Positions 59,661-64,000 of a stretch of 64,000 nucleotides of DNA are shown here, piece by piece (position 1 is the first letter of the stretch; the number at the start of each line of letters is the position of its first letter). The notes under the pieces are model-generated. The model was given only the letters and a program-made list of their open reading frames with translations. It was not told the origin of the DNA and searched no databases. A program made the position numbers and the translations under genes. This DNA comes from Dryas octopetala (lineage: Eukaryota > Streptophyta > Magnoliopsida > Rosales > Rosaceae): NCBI GenBank assembly GCA_963921425.1, contig OY992835.1, forward strand, positions 2,976,001 through 3,040,000, given 5' to 3'.

Positions 59661-60873
59661 CCCTCTCCTTGCGTTTCTTAAGCATGGGAACCCACTCGCG
59701 GACAAGGCTGAGGCTCGGCGCCTTCGCCATAGAGCTTCCCGGTACACCATTATTAACGACAAGTTATACAAGCGGGGTTTCTCCCTGCCATACTTGCGCT
59801 GCCTTACCCCCGAACAAGGCGACTATATCCTCCGGGAGATCCATGAAGGGGTCTGTGGCAATCATGCAGGGGCCCACTCTTTAGCCCACAAGGCCATTCG
59901 CCAAGGCTATTATTGGTCGACCCTCCGCGCTGATGCAAGGAAGCTCACCCAGAAATGCATCAAGTGCCAAAAATTTGCCACTTTTCCGCACCAACCACCC
60001 GAGCCCCTAACTACCATGAACAGTCCTTGGCCCTTTGCCCAATGGGGCATTGACTTAATCGGACCAATGACCGAGGGGAAGGGCAAGGTCAAAATGGCAG
60101 TCGTCGCAGTGGACTACTTCACTAAGTGGGCAGAGGCCGAGCCCTTGGCAAAGGCAACCACCCAGACCATCAAGAGCTTTGTATGGAAGAACATAATTTG
60201 CCGCTTTGGTCTCCCTTACGCCATTATCACTGACAATGGCAAACAGTTCGACAACAAAGAGTTCAAGTCATTTTGCTCCGCCTTCAACATCAAGGTTTTC
60301 TTTGCCTCTCCTGGTCATCCTCAGGCCAACGGGCAGGTCGAGGCAGTCAACAAGACCATTAAACATACCTTGAAGACCAAGCTTGATGCAAAGAAGGGAA
60401 AGTGGCCTGACCTCCTACCCGAAGTCTTATGGTCCTACCGGACGACCTGTCGATCCTCGACTGGGCCCCCCTTCTCTTTGGCCTTTGCTTCTGAAGCCGT
60501 CATCCCAGTTAAGGTCGGGCTTGCCTCTTACCGCCTCGATACATTTCAGCCTGAGCACAACGCTGACCAGCTAGCCCTCAGTCTCGACCTCGCTGAAGAG
60601 CATCGGGCCCAGGCTGAGCTACACAAGTACGCCTACCAGCAACGGGCTACTCGATACTACAATTCTAAAGTTAAGCCTCGCCACTTCCGAGTGGGGGACT
60701 GGGTCCTGCGCAGCACTACCTTGGCCAAAACAGGTGCTCTGAAACCTAATTGGGAAGGACCGTATGAAATTATTGAAGTCATCCGCCCAGGCACATATAG
60801 GCTCCGCGCCACAACCGGTAAGGAACTCGGCCACCCTTGGCACGCCGAGCACCTCCGCTACTTTTACAAGTAG
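59656..60873 (+). pseudogene. Tat-like gypsy integrase
   Basis: A frame of 405 codons has the HHCC zinc domain (HEGVCGNHAG ... CIKCQKF), the catalytic core with AVDYFTKWAEAEPL, ITDNGKQFDN and HPQANGQVEAVNK (the D,D35,E set), and a C-terminal GDWVLRSTTLAKTGALKPNW / EGPYEI segment, ending HAEHLRYFYK and stop. The integrase portion itself looks intact. It is disconnected from reverse transcriptase by the frameshift near 59650. Confidence 0.88.
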
Positions 60874-61029
60874 ACAAATGTTGTACCCCCCGGGGACTTT
60901 TTTCAATTTTATCTATGTTATCACTTTCAATAAATACAAGTCCTACCACGGACACATTTTTCTTCATTTTTATTCAAAGTGTTAATTGGCTGTATGGACC
61001 CCCGGGCCATCAGACATCCGACCCTGCCC

Positions 61030-61225
61030 ATATGCGCCCATGCATTCAAGGGAAGCTAAGTACCATGCATTCAGGGCGCGGCTATGGCAAATGCATTTAA
61101 GGGAACTTAAGTACCATGCATTCAAGGGAAAATCAATATCATGCATTCAAGGGAAACTAAGTACCATGCATTCAGAGAAAAATAGATTTCATGCATCCAA
61201 GGGAAGCTAAGTACCGTGCATTCGA
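61030..61225. repeat. ATGCATTCAAGGGAA minisatellite downstream of pol
   Basis: About seven imperfect units of 24-30 bp (ATGCATTCAAGGGAAGCTAA plus GTACC) lie between integrase and the antisense gene. Confidence 0.85.
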
Positions 61226-61443
61226 GAAAATTCTGCGATACCATGTATTAAAAAGAAGGGCATCCTACTCCATCACGGGTCGGACACCCTCCAAATCATC
61301 CAAATAACAATAAGTACAAAACTTAGTAATCAAAAGAGTTTGCAAGTTGGCACGGGCCACATCCGGCCCGACCATACAACTCAAACCAAAATAGGGCAAT
61401 GGTCCGCCCACCCCTGCCCCCGGGCCATAAGTGCAACAGATGC
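61226..61443. other. Spacer between the minisatellite and the antisense gene
   Basis: No coding region is visible. It probably holds the 3' untranslated region of the antisense gene. Confidence 0.4.
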
Positions 61444-63582
61444 CTATTTGGGATCCTCTCCCATATCACGCTCCCCAACTGGGGATGCTCTGTCCTCATG
61501 CTCTACCTCCTGGGCACCTTCCTCCGGGACGTTGCCAGGCACTTCGTTGCCAGCCCCTAGCAGACCACGCACGCGGTCCCAGTCAAAGTCCGGGCACATC
61601 TCCTCGAGCTCCAATTTGCAATCGCCAAAGCCCATGGCATAGCCGCTGTTATACTCATTGTCCAACTCCTGCCTAGCCTGGTCCGCCTCTTGCTTGGCCT
61701 GGCTCAGCTCCTGCCCGCTCTGCTCCAACTCCTGCCTAGCCTGGTCTGCCTCCTTCCTGGCCTGCAGCAGCTCGGCCTGCAACGCCTGGTTCTGGGCAAC
61801 CAGGGTACCGACCTTCTCCTCGGCTGAGAGCGCTCTGTCCTTCCACACCACGAAGCTCGACATCTCGTCCTTCATCTTCTCCACCGTGGCCAGGACACTA
61901 ACATGTGCCTGATAAGTAAAGAACAGTGCCTGCCAGGTCGAGTGCCACGAAAATGTTATCACAAGCTATAAAGTTTAAACTTTGGACATCTCATCATAAT
62001 ATACCACTTTCCCTTACCTGGGACTGCTCAGAAAAGGCCCGCTGCAAAACAGATAGCGGCTCAACACCATCGCCAATCACCCGGTCATCCCTTCCTTTCT
62101 TCAGGGATCCTCCAAAGTCTGTCACGGCCTGCTGTGCCAGACGATCCTCCTCTAGGACCGGATCAGACGCAGTGGCTGCCCTCTTGCCCTCTCTCCCGGG
62201 CTCGGCCGCATCTAATACCGTCTTTCTTTTCCTCCCGGGAGAAGCCGCCTTCGGAACCTGGGTGTTGGTAGACCCACTATGCCTCATACCCCCGGGCACC
62301 GTTGCACCTCTACTTGCATTCCCCTGGGACGAGCCACCCCCGGCCAACAGCGCCCCCATCATCATCCTCCTCTGAGCGGGCGGGGCATGACCAACCGGTC
62401 TACTTGTTTTCTTCGTATTGGCCATTTTCACTGAAAGACAACAAAAAAAAATTTCAATGAGCACAAATTATCATCTCCTCAACCAATCTTCCAAGAGGGG
62501 AAGTACAAAAGCTCACCTGGAACTCCGAAGCCGTACTTGGCCAACTTTTCAGGAGACAAGAGGTAGGCAGCGCTCAACTTTCGGGCGGGTCGGCTAAGCA
62601 CCCTTCGCACCTCTTCCGCGCTATCCTCCGACAATGGAAGCCTCTCCCACTCACTCCCTGCAAAATCAAACAACAAAAGACGACTATTAGTATAAGCATA
62701 ACATCAGCTAATAATCCAAGTGTACATGAACCAATACATCGGCTCAGCCAGGCAACCTATTATGTGAAAATTCGTCGGCACTCTATACGTGGTCATCCTA
62801 TCACTCCGGCCGAATTCCCAGACTCCACTCGCGAAAAACCATTTTCTCTTCCATTCCTTATGAGCGTCCGGGTGGCCCACCTGTATTTGGCGAGTCGCAC
62901 CATCAGTGAACTGCCCATTTGCCAACTGTGAGCAGTACATCCACCCTCGCAATTTGGGGCTCGACTTAATCTCAAACAAGTTTGAGAATTGAGCCATGTT
63001 CGGGGCATCATACCCCTCATCTCGGAACAATACATACAGCCCAATTAATGTTCTCCAACTATTGGGCGTCAGCTGAGCTGGTGCAATCCCTAACTTCCTC
63101 AACATATACTGGAAATAGGGGTGGAGAGGCAGCCTAAACCCATGGTGGAAACTCTTGGCAAAACACAAAATATGCCCCTCCGGCGGGTCACTCAAGACAT
63201 CACCCTCTCCCGGGAGGCTCAGATGGATATAATCGGGAATGTGGAACTCCACCCTCAATTTTTCAAGGTCCTCCTCCGTCATCCTGTTCTCACACAACCC
63301 ATCCACGGACCAGTATGTCTCAGGCACAATGTGCCTACCCACATCACCACAACTGGTGGGCGTCTCCCCATCATCGCTGTCCTCACTACCAGTGCCTTTT
63401 CCCTCACTTCCCATCACCATGGACAAGCTCTCCTGGACGGTCTTGAGCACTTTGCCCACCCCCATGTTTCCACACCCCATCTGGGGTCGGGGCATATTGG
63501 GCCACATCGGCGTCCCATCACTTGCGGACGCCCGATCAGACTCCCCCTCATCCATAGAACTGTTCTCATCTGAGGAAGCCAT
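61444..63582 (-). CDS. Antisense extra gene of the Tat element (Transposase_28-like), multi-exon
   Basis: Exon pieces on the minus strand run opposite to gag-pol. The first (63582 to about 62710, start MASSDENSSMDEGE) contains IPDYIHLSLPGEGDVLSDPP, HHGFRLPLHPYFQYMLRKLG and IAPAQLTPNSWRTLIGLYVL, the 'putative gypsy type transposon' domain. Then come about 62657-62517 (SEWERLPLSEDSAEEVRRVL), 62430-62018 (MANTKKTSRPVGHAPPAQRR, Arg/Lys-rich) and 61908-61444, a coiled coil (ALQAELLQARKEADQARQEL) with stop. The last two introns have matching GT-AG sites and phases (1 and 0). The first junction is unclear: the visible donors are phase 2 while the TTTGCAG acceptor wants phase 1. Function is unknown; similar frames are known in Tat elements. 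Confidence 0.65.
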
Positions 63583-64000
63583 GGAATGTCCGACCTCAGC
63601 GCACCTGCCCATCCAAGACAACACCATGGACATATCACATCAATACTGGTTTCCCACCCCCCCCCCCCCCATATGTGCTCTTCTACCCCCAATTTGGAAA
63701 CATTCACCCTATCACCTTTTCACATGCTCAGCCACCAATCGTTTATCAAAGCCAATATTCAATGTATCAATTCAAAGCATACAAGCAATAAAAACTCAAG
63801 CCTTTACCTGTGTTCTGCGGCTCCACCGGCTCAGACGGGTTCCGACCCACTTATCTTGTCTCCTCAGTACCTGACCAAGAACACAACACCCAATAAGTTA
63901 CAAAGTCCAAAAATGAAGGTATGCTGCCTACCCAATGCTCGGCACGGCTCATACCCAGTTGCACCTCCACCTGCCCCTACTCACATTATCCACAAAATTC
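63583..64000. other. Upstream region of the antisense gene; no other gene seen
   Basis: A C14 run at 63657-63670 is present. No LTR start is recognisable. The antisense promoter would be expected here or beyond the window. Confidence 0.4.

Larger units (their letters stand above)
54221..64000 (+). mobile_element. Tat-like Ty3/gypsy retrotransposon, 5' part
   Basis: The order is LTR, primer-binding site, gag, protease, reverse transcriptase-RNase H, integrase, a minisatellite, then an antisense extra gene, running off the window end before any 3' LTR. Integrase follows RNase H, as in Ty3/gypsy. An additional antisense frame between integrase and 3' LTR is known for the plant Tat lineage. The element is GC-richer than its surroundings. 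Pol is broken, so this copy is not autonomous. Confidence 0.85.

Noticed and set aside
61030..61225. Possible CRISPR-like array
   Set aside because: Units are imperfect and contiguous without unique spacers, and the genome is a plant; this is a minisatellite.
63121..63874. Plus-strand frames of 150 and 211 aa opposite the antisense Tat gene
   Set aside because: They lie opposite the recognised Transposase_28-like exon, have no recognisable domain and are shadows.

Overview
The window looks like a gene-poor, transposon-dominated stretch of a eudicot plant nuclear genome. The base composition is AT-rich. Three intron-containing genes belong to plant specialised-metabolism families, and almost everything else is LTR retrotransposon, CACTA (En/Spm) DNA transposon, LINE, SINE or captured gene fragment. 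I cannot name the species from the sequence.

Host genes: (1) a UGT85-type UDP-glycosyltransferase on the minus strand (11561-13138, two exons, 486 aa); (2) a CYP92A-type cytochrome P450 on the plus strand (15138-16982, two exons, 512 aa), head-to-head with the UGT and about 2 kb away; (3) a tropinone-reductase-like short-chain dehydrogenase on the minus strand (35101-36337, five exons, 268 aa). A hydroxylase, a reductase and a glucosyltransferase within 25 kb could act on one small molecule. The UGT and SDR upstream regions share two similar blocks, one including 31 identical bases, and a shorter related motif lies upstream of the P450. This makes a candidate small metabolic cluster, although a dispersed repeat could also explain the shared blocks.

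Layout: 0-0.7 kb holds a decayed CCCH zinc-finger exon duplicated in tandem. 0.8-4.3 kb is a Ty3/gypsy 2.5-kb LTR with a tRNA-iMet-type primer site and decayed interior. 4.3-11 kb looks like an antisense LTR split by CACTA-1 (6104-10697, AAA target duplication), which carries a UBA5-like first exon. 11-17 kb is the UGT/P450 pair. 17.3-18.6 kb holds an L1 LINE remnant split by a SINE, then an orphan exon of an equilibrative nucleoside transporter. 18.6-25.8 kb is intergenic repeats, a TIR element with an unusually long flanking duplication, CACTA fragments and a copia gag fragment. 25.8-34.5 kb is a gypsy LTR split by CACTA-2 (27419-33174, TTA duplication), which carries intron-containing exons of the CCR4-NOT subunit CNOT10. 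34.5-36.8 kb is the SDR.

From 37 to 54.2 kb an old copia element (copia-2) has been cut into separated pieces. One insertion is a solo LTR (37561-42980, TTCAG duplication), which itself received a young copia element, copia-1 (38299-42753, GAGAA duplication, 168-bp LTRs differing at two positions). The other is CACTA-3 (44352-53952), which itself received CACTA-4 (46535-52158, TCC duplication), a relative of CACTA-2 with the same short terminal exon. From 54.2 kb to the window end lies a Tat-like Ty3/gypsy element. It has a 5' LTR, a primer site, gag, a pol broken by frameshifts and a stop, a minisatellite, and an antisense multi-exon extra gene; its 3' LTR is outside the window.
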